Source: Cristatella mucedo (lineage: Eukaryota > Bryozoa > Phylactolaemata > Cristatellidae). Taken from it: a DNA stretch of 64,000 bases. Made by a program: the position numbers and the translations under genes. The stretch spans positions 1,982,001 through 2,046,000 of the forward strand of contig WPIO01000014.1 in NCBI GenBank assembly GCA_009760855.2, given 5' to 3'. Position 1 is the first letter of the stretch. Every line of letters starts with the position of its first letter. Of this stretch, positions 24,359 to 35,878 are shown one piece after another. The notes below the pieces were generated by a model. That model saw only the letters and a program-made list of their open reading frames with translations, did not search any database and was not told the origin of the DNA.

Positions 24359-27300
24359 CCTGTCTCTCTCTCTCTCTATCTCCCTGTCTCTCTGTCTCTC
24401 TCTGATTTTCTTTTATTCTTTGTTCTGCACTTTTTTTCTGTCACTCAGTTTTCGGCATGTAGCTTGAGCTTTTTTTTTTTTAATGGTTCTACTCTCATCG
24501 ACTGGTTATGAAAAGAGCATTTCGTTTCGTCACGGTTGTTGCTAGTGTGTGCTGATGCCGTGTAACCTTTGCCTGCGGTAACCTTTGCTCCCACCACCCG
24601 AACCACAGGAAGAGCAGCAAGGATCCTCTGGATCTACAGGTCTAAACTGACAAGAGCTCTCTCAGCTCATGGCAAGTAATCGTACCAGCACTGCTTGGGG
24701 ATTCAGATCCCTGGCTACTACTCCATTTCGATCCTAACAGAGATACTCTGGGATTCCGAGAAATTCACTACGGGCTTCACATGCTTGTACACTTGCATGG
24801 CTTGCAGATCGAGCCTCTGCACATGTCTATTTAGTCCAGAGCACCGTAAAACTCAAAATTAAGAACCATTGTAAAGAGCAGCAGCATCTGTGGCTTGTAG
24901 GTGAGTTGGTGTGATAGCCAAGATATTGCAGATTTGGTCTGCATCCTGTTGGAAGTGGAAGTATTTTCTGCTCAACCGGCCTTGTGTCGCCTAGGCTTTC
25001 AATCTAAAACTCACTCACAAGCTCCCAAAATTAACTACAGAAGGAAGGTTGCTCACACGAATAATAGTCACATTGCTTAACCTGGCCTGCAAATTCTTGT
25101 GTGTCTAATCTAGGTCTGCCCAAACCGGCAGCTACCTCCTTCCTCCTATTGGGGGGGGGTGGGGGTTAGGTGGTGTGGGTGGAGGGAGGTGAAGGCATTT
25201 TGACGAAATGCTGGCTATGAGCATAGGATCACTCCCGACTTGCCTCACGACATCCCCTGACTTGACCGCATTTAAAAAGAACTTAAAAATGCACTTATTT
25301 ATGACAGCATGTAGTGGGTCCCTGTGATTCGTCCTTTATGTGCTTATGAGTGCTGACACTGTGCATGAGGCCACTAGCCACACTTGCATGCTGACCCTGT
25401 GAATGTCACCCCTAACCATGTTATTCATGTTGTTTATCAAGCATTATATCACTTGCCAGATCGTGCTTCCTTCGCTGCAAATGTAAAGCGCCTAGAAAGA
25501 GATTGAGTTCTTTGAGGGTGCTTTATCAAGTGTATTACTATTATTATTAACTGCTCGTGTAGCTGTTCACTGTCAGATGCTTGCGAATTCCGACTGTTGA
25601 AGATTGCATATTGGCTATGTCGACCTTTACCTGATGCACAGCCCATACGGTGGTATGGTCGTCGAAACCTACAAGGAAATGCTGAAGCTGAAGGATGAGG
25701 GCCTGATCAGGTACTGACCTACTTGCACGGCTGCCTTCCATGCTGCCACTGCTGCTGTTGCTGCTGCTGCTGCTGCTCCTGCTCCCACTACTGCTGCTGT
25801 GCACTGGCATTTAATCGTGGCTCTGGGAGCACGAGCCCAATTGTCTTTACTTATGTGGTTTTGCAAAGCAGTAGCTGCTCCACATTCTCATTTAATCAGA
25901 TTTGGATGAGGTTTAGTTGGGGTTCAATTGAAAACCTTGCCTTCCTGCTTTAGGTGGTTATATTTATTGCCAGTGCCAATGTATGTGCCGGTTATTATAC
26001 AGCAATTGCAAGCTATGGATACTTCACTGGATTGCAAAGGCATTATTTGCACAAGTTTGAATTGTGTCATCGATTGCTTGCTAGCTAAGATGTCAGCAGG
26101 ATCTGGTAGTCTGGATGGAGATTGCCCTATCACCTATTTAGAGGAGTTGGATAAGACTGCTATCTATTAGGTATTTGTTGATGCTGCACTATTTTAGAGA
26201 CATGCTATAGTGCTCTTTGCACGTGTCTTCTTTGCTTTTTACCAAATGCTAGGAGCCTCATCTTTGATGTTTATTTTACTGCACTTCAGGTCACTTGCAT
26301 ATGGACGATGTCATTTATTTTTGTGTGTGACGACTCTTTCAGGTCGGTTGGTGTGTCTAACTTTGGTGTGCAGCATCTGGAAGGGTTGGTTGCCGCCGGA
26401 CTGCCGCCACCCAGCGTCAACCAGATCGAGCTGCACCCGTGGCAGTGGCAGCCCAAGCAGGCCATCGTCAAGTACTGCCTGGACAAGGGCATCGCTGTTA
26501 TGGGCTACGCTCCACTGACCAAAGGCGAAAGGCTGGATGCTCCCGAAATCGTTCGACTTGCTGAGAAGTATGGCTGTGGCCCCCATAGAATAGGCTGCAA
26601 AGGGGGGGGGGCTTCTTGCATGCCACCACCGTCTTTGTCCCACGTGAGAGCTTGGCTATGGTATGCAAGGCTCTCATCCAGCCTACTTCATACGCTGTCG
26701 TTGTCCTTAACCTTTAGTCTGGGTTGGGATTGCCTGTCTATGAAAAATGTCTAGAATACGTCCCCCCCCCCCCCCCCCCCCCCCCGCTATAATGCTGGAT
26801 AGTGCGGACCTGTCTCACCTGGCACTATAGAAGGTGACATTGTTAGGGGAGGATGCTTACCTAAATCAGCAATGGCCTGCTCAGAGCAGGAACTAACAGG
26901 TGCTCAGCTAGAGCACAAGAGGTAAGAGCATCAGCATAGCATTAGCAAATGAGCCAGAGCATGTAGTGAATGCATGTGCATACTCAAGTATGAGGTGTGT
27001 GCTGTGCATGTATGGGCAACGAAGCAGGTGCATGCAGCATATCATCCTATTAAGTTATGATTAACCAATGTGAAATTGTCTTTAATATACCAGGGTTCAA
27101 TGGGAGTAAGCCATTAACGACTAATGCTCTTAGAGTTAATAATGATTATGTTAAATAATTGTAATAATGTATTTTGAATTGCAGGTATATCAATATATTG
27201 CAATAATTTGCTTACTTTCCAGCATACGTAAAAGAGATTTAGTTCTCTATGCAGACATTTTATTATTGCTACTATTGTATGTGGACGTTTGAGTGTGACT

Positions 27301-30300
27301 TTTTTGAGCCGAGTTCAGCGCGGCATGCCAGCTGTGACATGCTCTATTGAATTGAATAGGCATGGGAAGACCAACGCTCAGATCCTTCTCAGATACAGCC
27401 TGCAGATGAACTTCATCACAATACCTAAGTCGTCTAAAATAAAGAGAATCGAAGAAAATGCAGCCGTGTTCGACTGGTGCCTCGATGATGAGGACATGGT
27501 ATTGCTGGTAAGCCGCTCTGCTGCTGTGCATACGCATTGCTAGAGTGCTTGTGTTTGTGCACGTGTGCTTGCTTTTGTAGCTAGCCGCAGGCTGCATACT
27601 GAGCAGACTGCAACTCTCGATTTGCTATTTTCTTGTTTCAGACCAATGCTTTTCGGTTTTGTTTGAGTTTGATAACTTGATTCAATACCTTTTGCTGTAC
27701 ATGTCATCAAACGTCTTTGAATTGTTTTGTCTGCAGGCATGAACATATATAGTAAAATGTATCCAATCAAAATTAGAAATGAGCTCCTGCAGTGTTATAC
27801 AAGTAGTACTGAACTTGGATTTGAAACTTCAAATGGTTCCTTTAAGTATTGGCCGGGTTATGGAGTTTACAATGCACAAAGGTAGACTGTAAATACTGTT
27901 AAAGCTGTTAAAAGTCACTTGCATGTACCTCGAAGAGCTGCAAGCTTGTACTTCAGTGTATCAAGTTTAAACTAGTTTCAACACGTCATATATGATGCAA
28001 ATATCGACAAAATAGTTATTGGGGATTTGTTGCTTCTGATTTACTTCCGGAATTAGGCATGGTTTGCCTAATCGCTTTTTAATGCTTTCATTTTACACGG
28101 AAATCCTCAACACTTCAAATCCAATTTCTAGTGTTTTTCTGTTGAAAGATACCCTAAACAATTATTCTATTGATTTACCATTCGTCTCAGTACTTTCTTG
28201 ACACTCACCCATAACACGATTGGTCGTCTATGGGACGAAGTTGTAAGTTGGCTGAGAGCTCTAGACACTAGCATCAGATCGCCGGCTGGAAATGAAATAA
28301 ATTGCATGTGGTTTGGCATGCTATACCGTATGATGTAACTCTTTAACTCGCCGAGTCTGTGCTAGCATGAAAAGTGGAAGTGACTGCTAATCAGGGAGCG
28401 AGCTACATCCTACTAGTATTAGTGGTTTTTACCACCTGTGCTGTGGTTGGCATCCTAACTAAATTGTGTTTTGCTGTGGGGATGTATGCAGATAATTGGT
28501 AGGTACCAGTAAATTTAAAACTGCATTAAGTGTGTATATATATTGTAATATAATTATCAATGTATAGCTTGGAGAATTTTCCTCTTTGGTATATATAAAT
28601 CGTTTTTAAATGAAGTTTTTCCGAAATCACAATTACCATAGTTGATCTACTTTGCTACAATGCTGTCTTCTACTGTACCTTCACCGGGAACATCTATTAA
28701 ACTGTACCTGCTACGAGCCACCCAACAGGGGATTTCACAAATCGACTCTGAGCTGTACCTCAAAATTTGAGCATCTTCTTTGGCTTAAAGACTGTTGGTG
28801 ACAGAAGCATCTACTCTGCTGGTCTCAGACTGTGGAACCTTTTCTCGCCGACCTGCACTGGTTACCAGTCAAGCAACGGATTGACTTCAAGGTTTTGTCG
28901 CTCACTTTTAGGTCTCTTCATTCTATGGCTCCAGCCTATCTTTCAGAGATACTACCCCATCAGGCAAAGCATCGTACCACTCGCTTTTCGGAATCCAACA
29001 GTCTAGAAATACCTCGTACAAACCTTAAATCCTTTGGAGACCGTGCATTTAGCTCGTATGCTCCCACAGCCTGGAACTCCCTCCCGACCTGCATCAGAAC
29101 ATCCCGTGACCTGACCACATTTAAAAGAAACTTAAAAACATACCTATTTAGGACAGCATTTAGTGGGTCCTTGTGATTCGTCCTCGATGTGCTTATGCGT
29201 GCTGACACTGTTCATGCTGCCACTAACCACATTTGCATGCTGACCCAGTGCATGTAACCCCTAACCATGTTATTCATTTTGTTTGTTTTTCAAGCATGAT
29301 TTTACTTACTATTCTATTGCGTATCACTTTGCAGCAAATGTAAAGCGCCTAGAAAGAGATTAAGTTCTCTGAGGGCGCTTTATCAAGTGCAATATTATTA
29401 TTATTACTTCCACAATTCGTATACAATGCCATCTCCCCCTACCGACTGTGGCACATGCTTTCCAGCCTCCCTATGCTACATCTAGACGTCTCATTTTCTC
29501 TATTGCCCACCCGACTCAGGTACACTTCTCATTTCCTTTTTGTTGCATGAGATAGAGTCGATTGGCTACCGTATGGCAACCACAGGCGCCTAGGCTTTGG
29601 CTGTGCTATATGAATCATGCAGCATAACACGCTCTTAGTCCTTGAGGCTTGGTAGAGTTACAGGCAGAGCTACATGATATTACATTGAGTCAATCGGTCC
29701 TTCAAAGGTATTTTCTCCCAGCCATCTGGATGCAATTAACCCTTATGAATCCATCTAATGTATGTGTAGTGAGTGTACCACGGTGAAAACCTCAGTCTAG
29801 CTCATGTTAACCTGAAGAATATCAGTTCTTGAGGCCGATCTGTGTTGCTGGATGTGTATGGTTTTGACTTAAAGTGAATTGATGTGCACTGCAATACAAG
29901 GGCCCTTACTAGACAATACCTGCCATGAAGCTGCTTAACGAGACAACTTTAATTAGTTACTCCTACTGCTAAAATACAAAATTAAAATAATGATGAGCAT
30001 TAATAATTATTAATTTATTCTCAAACAGAACTATCGAAGGTTGTGGAATTGTGAGCTGAGTTTTTTTTTTGCATTGAGCAGGGAACGATGCTGCGACCTT
30101 TAAGTTACCATCCTTCTACTCTATCGATTCGGCTTTCCGGGCTATCAGTCTGTGGTACTTCACAAAGGCTTGAAGGCTTGGCTCTAAAAATGTTGCTCGT
30201 GCACCTGAGCCAAATTGCAGTGTACTGCCTGAATGCACATGTATTCTTTAATTGAATGTGAGTGCCAAGTTATGTCTCCTGTAATCGGAGATCAGAGATT

Positions 30301-31272
30301 GTATCTGCTGCTAGACTAAAATAAAGTAAAGATCAGTTGATTTCACAGCCTCATTTATATAGAAGCAGAAACCTTGTGGCTCTTACCCTGCATACAGTAG
30401 GCAATAGAGGATCTGCTTCGGGACTTGAACTCATGACCTAGGTCGTGAGTGCGAGCTTCTTACCCTTAGCCCAAGACCCAGGATTAACTCTAGTCCAGGC
30501 CTCTAGGATAACTTCCATGAGGAGTCTGCTGCAGTTGCTTGGCACCCCTGAATGGCAGAGTGTGTCTGGCCTTTAGGGATTGCACTTAAAGCAGTAAGTC
30601 TAAAGCATTCAACTATGACTGGTGCCGGAACCTCATATTGGTGTAGGAGAGGCTGATTTAGTTTTACGTTGCAAATTAGCTGAATAATTAATATTAATTG
30701 CATGCATAGTTGTGTAAATGTGCTTTGTGCATTTTCCTGGGAAGGTGATTCATATCTTTAACATGGTTTTTCTAGTGATCCATATCTAAAAAGGTTGAGT
30801 TGTATCTGTTAAGACATGCTAAACTATTTATGCTTGATCTCTTGATTGAATTTTCACGGATGTATATCCATATATTGGACAGCTTTTAAACAATATTTTT
30901 CGACTACTTCATGGTAAAATATATACCCATATATATATACCAGGCTGTTCCCTCAGCCTAGCTTGTCATTGATGACATTGATTTATACGTAGTAAGCAGT
31001 ATCCATTCGCCTTTGTTAAGGTGTATCGTACCACTTGCAGTTTTTTATTAATATTTTACACGGATTGATAATTACTAATGTAGGAATATTTTCATCAACA
31101 GTATCGACCTTGGTTGTGCCAGCCTCCTTAGATGTTCATCATTGTGCTCATAGAATGTGAAACCATGCCAATTCCTCAGATACCTCGTATCTATGTGTAC
31201 TTGCTCTTTCAGAACTTGCTTCCTGCATGGTCGTGTGACTGGGATCCGACGATTTCACCCTGGACCGGATGA
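22449..31272 (+). CDS. Aldo-keto reductase, copy 1 (six exons, 287 residues)
   Basis: The exons are 22449-22624, 23760-23906, 25603-25710, 26343-26567, 27360-27507 and 31213-31272. All introns are GT-AG and the phases agree. The product is an NADPH-dependent (beta/alpha)8-barrel oxidoreductase that reduces aldehydes or ketones in the cytosol; the substrate cannot be told. The catalytic tetrad is present: Asp53 (MIDTAQFY), Tyr58, Lys87 (VVTKLW) and His120 (LYLMHSP). Other family blocks are [22 protein letters not shown] and the cofactor-binding NFITIPKSS with EENAAVFDW. It ends WDPTISPWTG. The length is normal, slightly short because of the compact C-terminus. An AATAAA lies at 31,477, about 205 bp past the stop. 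Copy 2 at 41,813 is a tandem paralogue. No disabling change is seen, although the exon 3 acceptor and exon 4 donor (GTATGG) are weak. Confidence 0.9.
23029..23040. repeat. Poly-C run
   Basis: A short C homopolymer in AKR copy 1 intron 1. Confidence 0.8.
23760..23906 (+). CDS. AKR copy 1 exon 2
   Basis: 147 nt, acceptor GGTTTTAG, donor GTAAGC. Holds catalytic Lys87 in VFVVTKLW. Confidence 0.9.
24276..24403. repeat. (TC)n microsatellite
   Basis: TC dinucleotides with a few interruptions, in AKR copy 1 intron 2. Confidence 0.95.
25225..25547 (+). repeat. LINE-A 3' end in AKR copy 1 intron 2
   Basis: It runs from the last coding part (CTGACTTGACCGCATTTAAA) through the 3' untranslated region to the hairpin (AAAGCGCCTAGAAAGAGATT) and an ATT tail. 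It stops 55 bp before the exon 3 acceptor. Confidence 0.88.
25603..25710 (+). CDS. AKR copy 1 exon 3
   Basis: 108 nt, coding [14 protein letters not shown] and on to KLKDEGLI, with catalytic His120. The acceptor GTTGAAG lacks a good pyrimidine tract. A LINE-A tail ends about 55 bp upstream. Donor GTACTG. Confidence 0.85.
25740..25801. repeat. CTG-rich trinucleotide repeat
   Basis: Interrupted CTG/CTC repeats just after exon 3 of AKR copy 1. Confidence 0.85.
26343..26567 (+). CDS. AKR copy 1 exon 4
   Basis: 225 nt, acceptor CTCTTTCAG. Codes [13 protein letters not shown] through the LAEK split codon. The donor is the non-consensus GTATGG. Confidence 0.88.
26762..26785. repeat. Poly-C run
   Basis: 24 consecutive C residues in AKR copy 1 intron 4. 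Confidence 0.95.
27360..27507 (+). CDS. AKR copy 1 exon 5
   Basis: 148 nt, coding HGKTNAQILLRY through NFITIPKSS to EDMVLL, phase 0 end, donor GTAAGC. Forms the NADP(H) 2'-phosphate-binding end of the barrel. Confidence 0.9.
28770..29683 (+). repeat. LINE-B fragment interrupted by a LINE-A insertion
   Basis: LINE-B sequence at 28,770-28,841 (CTTAAAGACTGTTGGTGACA to ACTGTGGAAC) resumes at 29,407 (CTTCCACAATTCG) and ends near 29,683 at an ACATT-like tail. The 28,842-29,406 block between them is LINE-A. It lies in AKR copy 1 intron 5. Confidence 0.75.
28842..29406 (+). repeat. LINE-A fragment nested in LINE-B
   Basis: An open frame of about 110 codons (LADLHWLPVKQRIDFKVL, then FGDRAFSSYAPTAWNSLP), the 3' untranslated region, the hairpin and an ATT tail. 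It is colinear with 38,940-39,504 and is 5' truncated. Confidence 0.88.
30340..30500 (-). repeat. SINE-2 copy (tRNA-derived)
   Basis: Read on the minus strand: TCTTGGGCTAAGGGTAAGAA (box A-like), TCATGAGTTCAAGTCCC (box B-like), then the SINE-2 body ending ATATAAATGAGGCTGTGAAA. The head is the best preserved of the SINE-2 copies here. Confidence 0.75.
31213..31272 (+). CDS. AKR copy 1 exon 6 (terminal)
   Basis: 60 nt, acceptor GCTCTTTCAG. Codes NLLPAWSCDWDPTISPWTG and stop TGA. The alignment with copy 2's last exon confirms it. Confidence 0.88.
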   Translation, partial: NLLPAWSCDWDPTISPWTG

Positions 31273-31476
31273 TGCTCGTTTACTTGGACGGTTCCATTCA
31301 GCCGGTATTGTGCATCGCTTTTGCTAGTTCGTTATTCAATCAGGCGGAATAGTAGACTGATCTGTATCTGGCTATCTGCTGCTTGCTGTTGCTATCGCAA
31401 TTTATGCAAAGAGGCAGCCCAATGCTTGCTCCCTCGTATACTATCGGCTATTGCAAAGCTGCTGTCTGTGCCGTCA

Positions 31477-31482
31477 AATAAA
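31477..31482 (+). terminator. Poly(A) signal of AKR copy 1
   Basis: AATAAA about 205 bp after the stop codon, a similar distance to that in copy 2. Confidence 0.55.
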
Positions 31483-32155
31483 CTGTCGTAACTGCTACTG
31501 TTTGCTTGCTTCAATGTTGGGCTGTTTCACCGGGTGTTTAATCCCTTCTTTTCGTGCCATCCTGCGACCACAGCAAGCTTTAATCGGATGCGTTTGCATG
31601 GCCGTGAGTAGACCGTGCAGTTGTTTGGTGAACCGGTGTTGCACAAACTCTTGATTGGCTGCGGCTGATTGGCTTCAGTATGAATCAGGGCTACGAAACG
31701 AACGTATAGAGTGAGCACAAGAAAGTCGAAGGGAGGCCGCCACGTTGCCCTCGCTTCGTGGTGGTAGTGGGAGCCAGAGTCAGACTGGTTAAAGCGTCCG
31801 ACAAGGGTAGGGTAGGGTAGAAACACTGCGATTGAAGATAACCTCTGGCTATCCTTTTCGAGGAAAGCCCCACAGCGATATCTTGGCAAGCCACTTACCA
31901 GAGCTTTGACCCGAGGCGATTAGCGGTGGGTCAAAGCGAGATGGCTATTTCACATTTATCGCACGAACATCAAGCCACACACTAACGTGTCGAATGAGTG
32001 GAACTAATGTATCAACGCCAAATAAGAACCATCGCCAATAGTAAACAATAAGTATTTTTGGCAAAATCCCAAGTATGTTATTCAGCCGCCGGCAAGATGG
32101 CACGGCTTCGTAACATGCATTGAGCTGGTGATGCCGTGGTGAGCCGTGATGACAC
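31483..32155. other. No recognised feature
   Basis: Intergenic sequence between AKR copy 1 and the first SINE. A 120-codon minus-strand frame (31,527-31,889) has no recognisable motif. Confidence 0.4.
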
Positions 32156-32157
32156 AC

Positions 32158-32305
32158 TAGCTAAGGCGGTTGCTTTCACGACCTTGGTCTCGAGGTCGTG
32201 GGTTCGATTCCTGCGGTGGGCGATCCTTTATCGCCACTGCAAGCGGTGGTGATAGTCGTAAAGGCTCTTCTGTCGCTGTACAAAAAGGGGCTGTTTAATC
32301 AGCTA
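32158..32305 (+). repeat. SINE-2 copy (tRNA-derived)
   Basis: It contains GGTCGTGGGTTCGATTCC (box B), GTGGGCGATCCTTTATCGCC, TCGTAAAGGCTCTTCTGTCG and GGGGCTGTTTAATCAGCT. It is the clearest body copy of the family. Confidence 0.8.
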
Positions 32306-32355
32306 GAATTTATTTATTTGAGCTAGCTCTGCCCGGTATCAGGTCGTTACCATCG

Positions 32356-32499
32356 CCGAGCTGGTTTGGTCTAGCGGTTAAGGTGCTCGCCCCGACCAAG
32401 GTCTGACTGAGGTCGTGGGCTGGAGCCCCGAGGCATATGTGAAGCGCCTGAATAGAGATTAAGTTCTCTTGGGGCGCTATATAAATGAATTATATATTG
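32356..32499 (+). repeat. SINE-1 copy (tRNA-derived, LINE-A-type tail)
   Basis: The tRNA-like head has TGGTCTAGCGGTTAAGG (box A) and GGTCGTGGGCTGGAGCCCC (box B-like). The 3' end is AAGCGCCTGAATAGAGATTA with TCTCTTGGGGCGCTATATAA, the same hairpin as the LINE-A end. Confidence 0.85.
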
Positions 32500-32939
32500 C
32501 ATTTGCAAGTACTTAGTGGTGCGGTCTATTATCCAGTTAATTTTTTATATAAGACTTAGGTATTTTAGAGTGCATGGTTAAATTTTTGTTTGATTAAGAC
32601 CTAAAATAATTGAAATCACTAATCATTTGTTAGTGCAGCTGCCAGACGATTGGGGTCCACCTGCTTGTCACGATCTGTCATCTCGAGTTAATGCTGTCTT
32701 TGTAGTGCTGGTTTACGATGAGGTAACTCCATTCAATTCGAGATACCTTAATCCAACCCCGAAGGCTTGCAAATGGGTAGTTTTGCCGTTCACCTGTCAT
32801 CTGAAGAAAGCAATTTAGTGCCAAGTTGGAGACCTGAGAGCTGCCTTCGGGAAAACCAGAACTTGACAATCTCCTCTACATTAGTTGGAATTTCAGTTGC
32901 TGATGTCGCAGTCGGAACCCATTGAGGCAATCCCTGAAT

Positions 32940-33110
32940 GAGCCTAAATTGGAAGTACTTAGGGATAAGGTGCTCGAACCTAATGACCAAGGTCGCGGGT
33001 TCGAGTTCTGCAGCATGCAATTCTGTATTGCCGACTGCAAGCTGCAGCTACGGCTCTTCTGCGGCTATATAGGGGGGCTGTGGAATCAGCTGACCTTTAC
33101 GATAGTGTAT
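32940..33110 (+). repeat. SINE-2 copy (tRNA-derived)
   Basis: Box B-like GGTCGCGGGTTCGAGTTC, then CTACGGCTCTTCTGCGGC and GGGGGCTGTGGAATCAGCTG at the 3' end. Confidence 0.75.
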
Positions 33111-33354
33111 GCGGGGTGTGTGAGTGGTGTGCTAGCGCCAAAATTTACTGTGTACGTTAATTTCACTCTCCATAAAACGAAGTGAGGGAGAACAGGCGCC
33201 GTGGCTGCTTAAGTCTCGCTGACTGGTGGCATGCAAAGACGGTTGGACGGTCGGAGGTAATAATGAGATTAGCAGGAAGTAGACCGACACCGAGCTGCCA
33301 TGCAGGAGGAAGCAAACTGGATAGCAAGAAGTGCAAGATAGCAGCGGCAGCAGC

Positions 33355-33382
33355 GTGCTGCGACTGCTGCTGCTGCTGCTGC
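33355..33382. repeat. CTG trinucleotide repeat
   Basis: A short CTG run with one interruption. Confidence 0.85.
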
Positions 33383-33722
33383 TATCCTTCCTATCGCGGC
33401 AGATCTGCCGTCCAACAATATCCAACATATTGAGAGGTAATGTTAGTGCGAGAAAGGCAGGTCTAATACAAATAGAGGGTGAGCTTCCCTGCTATCTTTA
33501 CTGGCAGATTAGCTCTTACACCTAAGTTACCGGCGGCTAGAAAACAAACTGTCGCGGTACGTAATCATTACATACTTGAAGTGAGCAGCCGCAAGTAGGC
33601 AGTTACATAGGTACACTCGTGCGCGTCCCAAATTTTGGTATTCAAAAAACAGAGCTTATGCAATGGATGGTTGAACTTGCATTGAATTTTCAATTCTTTC
33701 AATGGCGTAAAACTGCTAGGAA

Positions 33723-34109
33723 TTGGGCGAGTACATTTATCATTTATTCGGAATCAAGTATGTCGTTCCTAAAAATGCGTTACATACGATTCCAGTGTCG
33801 GAGAGTCTTCAGGAAAGCGCTCGTTGTCGTATGCCCTTGGCCAGCCATTGGGAACTCAGCCTGGTTTCCAAATATAGTTTCCAGCCGCTAAAGTTTGTGT
33901 TCCAGATCGCTTGTTGTTCAGGCATCCTAGGAACATAGCCAGGAAGTAACGAAATTGTAAAAAAGGTATTGGACGGGCTGTTCACTGGAGAGCTCTCCTG
34001 GCAATCTGAGACGATTACTCAAAGTACAAAATTATTAGTGGAGCTTATTAACTTAATTTCAACGAAACAGCGAGACAGCATAACTGCAACAGTTGGTTCT
34101 GTCGATTGA
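33723..34109 (+). pseudogene. Unrecognised coding-like segment with one stop
   Basis: One frame stays open for about 129 codons with a single TAG at 33,936. It includes YHLFGIKYVVPKNALHTIP and STKLLVELINLISTKQRDSI. The residue mix looks protein-like, but I recognise no family. There is no good start codon and no clear splice sites. It could be chance or a decayed gene or transposon fragment. Confidence 0.25.
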
Positions 34110-34278
34110 TCATCACCCGAAGCTAAGTTAAATAATTTGGATGCCGTTTTACGCGGCCGGAAAAAGTAAAAAGAAATGTATCTAAGTAATAGTAGAGCAC
34201 ATCATTCTACTATGTGAGTCCCTCGCGAGGAGCGAGCATTAGTTATACCAAGTTAGGTTGGTCTCGCAGGTGCCCACT

Positions 34279-34301
34279 TGTGTGTGTGTCTCTGTGTGTG
34301 T

Positions 34302-34352
<51 letters not shown>

Positions 34353-34369
34353 TGTGTCTGTGTCTGTGT
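34279..34369. repeat. (TG)n microsatellite
   Basis: TG dinucleotides with TCTG interruptions, directly joined to the 3' end of the reversed LINE-B fragment that follows. Confidence 0.95.
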
Positions 34370-34805
34370 ATCTCCGTCTGTAACTCCACAAAGTCATAAA
34401 GACTATGTGGGTGTTACGCAGGAGAGTTTTGTATAGCGCACTCACAGCCTAAGCGGCTTTCGGTACGCATTCGGTAGCCAACAGACCGTCTCACGCAACA
34501 AAGAGAAAGTGGGAAGCATAGCAGAGTCAGGAGAGCAGTTGAGGTAGTGAGTAGCATAGAAGTAGCAGCTCAGGACCGCTGAAAAAGATGTGCCATAGTC
34601 AGCAGTAGGAGAGTAGTTGTCATTGCGTAAGAATTGTGGAAGCGAGTTCCACAGTCTAGGACCTGCAGAGCTAAAGCTTCTGTCGCCAACGTTCTTTAAG
34701 CTGAGGAATGAGACAGCTAATTTTTTGTCCACACGGGACCTCAGGGCACGAACAGGCTGAAACTGATGTAGCAGTTCAGCTAGGTACGGAGGAGCCAAGC
34801 CGTTG
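34370..34805 (-). repeat. LINE-B 3' fragment
   Basis: The reversed 3' end (TCTCCGTCTGTAACTCCACA) is followed by C-terminal coding sequence. On the minus strand it reads LAELLHQFQPVRALRSRVD, then [20 protein letters not shown]. It is nearly intact over this part. Confidence 0.88.
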
Positions 34806-35204
34806 TGTCCTCCCTTCGCGAATTAGTTCCATCAGATAATGAGTTACATCCTGCCAAAATTGCTTAAGCGCTTTGCTAGGACAACTAGCTTGAATGCCAC
34901 GCTTTAAAAGGCCGCCATCTCTTTTCGGGTTTCTATCAATCTGCATAAGTAGCAAATTATTCTAAGGAGTGCTTCCGACTTTACGTTAATCTCGCTCTAA
35001 ATTCTGAAATAAGACCGACCAAAGGTGAGGATGGACCGCACCGGGTATCGAACAGGCAGTATTATGGAGGTACTGAATTCTCATGACGGAGAAGCCTAGC
35101 TGCCGAGTTTTTGCATCAACTGTCAGCTTCCTATTGCACAGAAGCAAAGACCTACGAGTAGGGAGTCACACGAGCAAAGAGGAATGTCACAAATGCACCG
35201 ATCA

Positions 35205-35873
35205 GCTTGGCTTTGGTATCAACAAGTATAACATGGTTAGAGGTGGCATGCACAAGGTCAGCATGCAAAGATGTTTAGCGGCATCATGCACAGTGTCAGT
35301 AGGCATAAGCACGCAAAGAACAAATCGCAAGGACTCACTAAATGATTTCATAAATATGTGTGTTTTTAACTTATTTTTAAATGTCGTCAAGTCAGGGGAT
35401 CTCATGGCGTCAGTTGCAAGTGAGTTCCAGGCTTTGGGAGCATACGAGGTAAAGGCGCAGTCTCGCAAGGTTTTAAGGTTCGTACGTACGTATAGGTGAA
35501 CGAGTTGATTCAGAAAAGCAGGCGGTACTATGCCTAGCATGGTGGGGGAGTAGTTCTGATAGGTAGGCTGGGGCCAGAGAATGAAGGAACCTAAAAGTGA
35601 GTGACAGAACCTTGAAGTCGATGCGATGCTTGATTGGAAGCCAGTGTAGGTCGGCAAGAAGGGGTGTGATGTGGCAACTTCGACGCTTACGGCAGACAAG
35701 CCTAGCTGCAGAGTTTTGCACCAACTGTAAAAGCCTGATTGCACACGCCGGTAGACCAGCGAGCAGTGGGGGTACAGAAGTTGAGACGAGATGTCACAAA
35801 TACATGGACCAATTTAGATATAGTATCCCGTCTAGGCCAGAAAGAATTTTAGCCACGTTATGTAGCTGAACAT
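35205..35873 (-). repeat. LINE-A fragment
   Basis: Reversed 3' untranslated region (AACATGGTTAGAGGTGGCAT), then C-terminal coding with LADLHWLPIKHRIDFKVLSL and AARLVCRKRRSCHITPLL on the minus strand. It is interrupted at 35,873 by a SINE-1. Confidence 0.88.
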
Positions 35874-35878
35874 AGTGC

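Noticed and set aside
31527-31889. 120-codon minus-strand frame
   Set aside because: No motif, and no splice sites or conservation evidence.
32356-32430. Functional tRNA gene
   Set aside because: The A and B boxes belong to a SINE head: the cloverleaf is not closed and a LINE-type tail follows.
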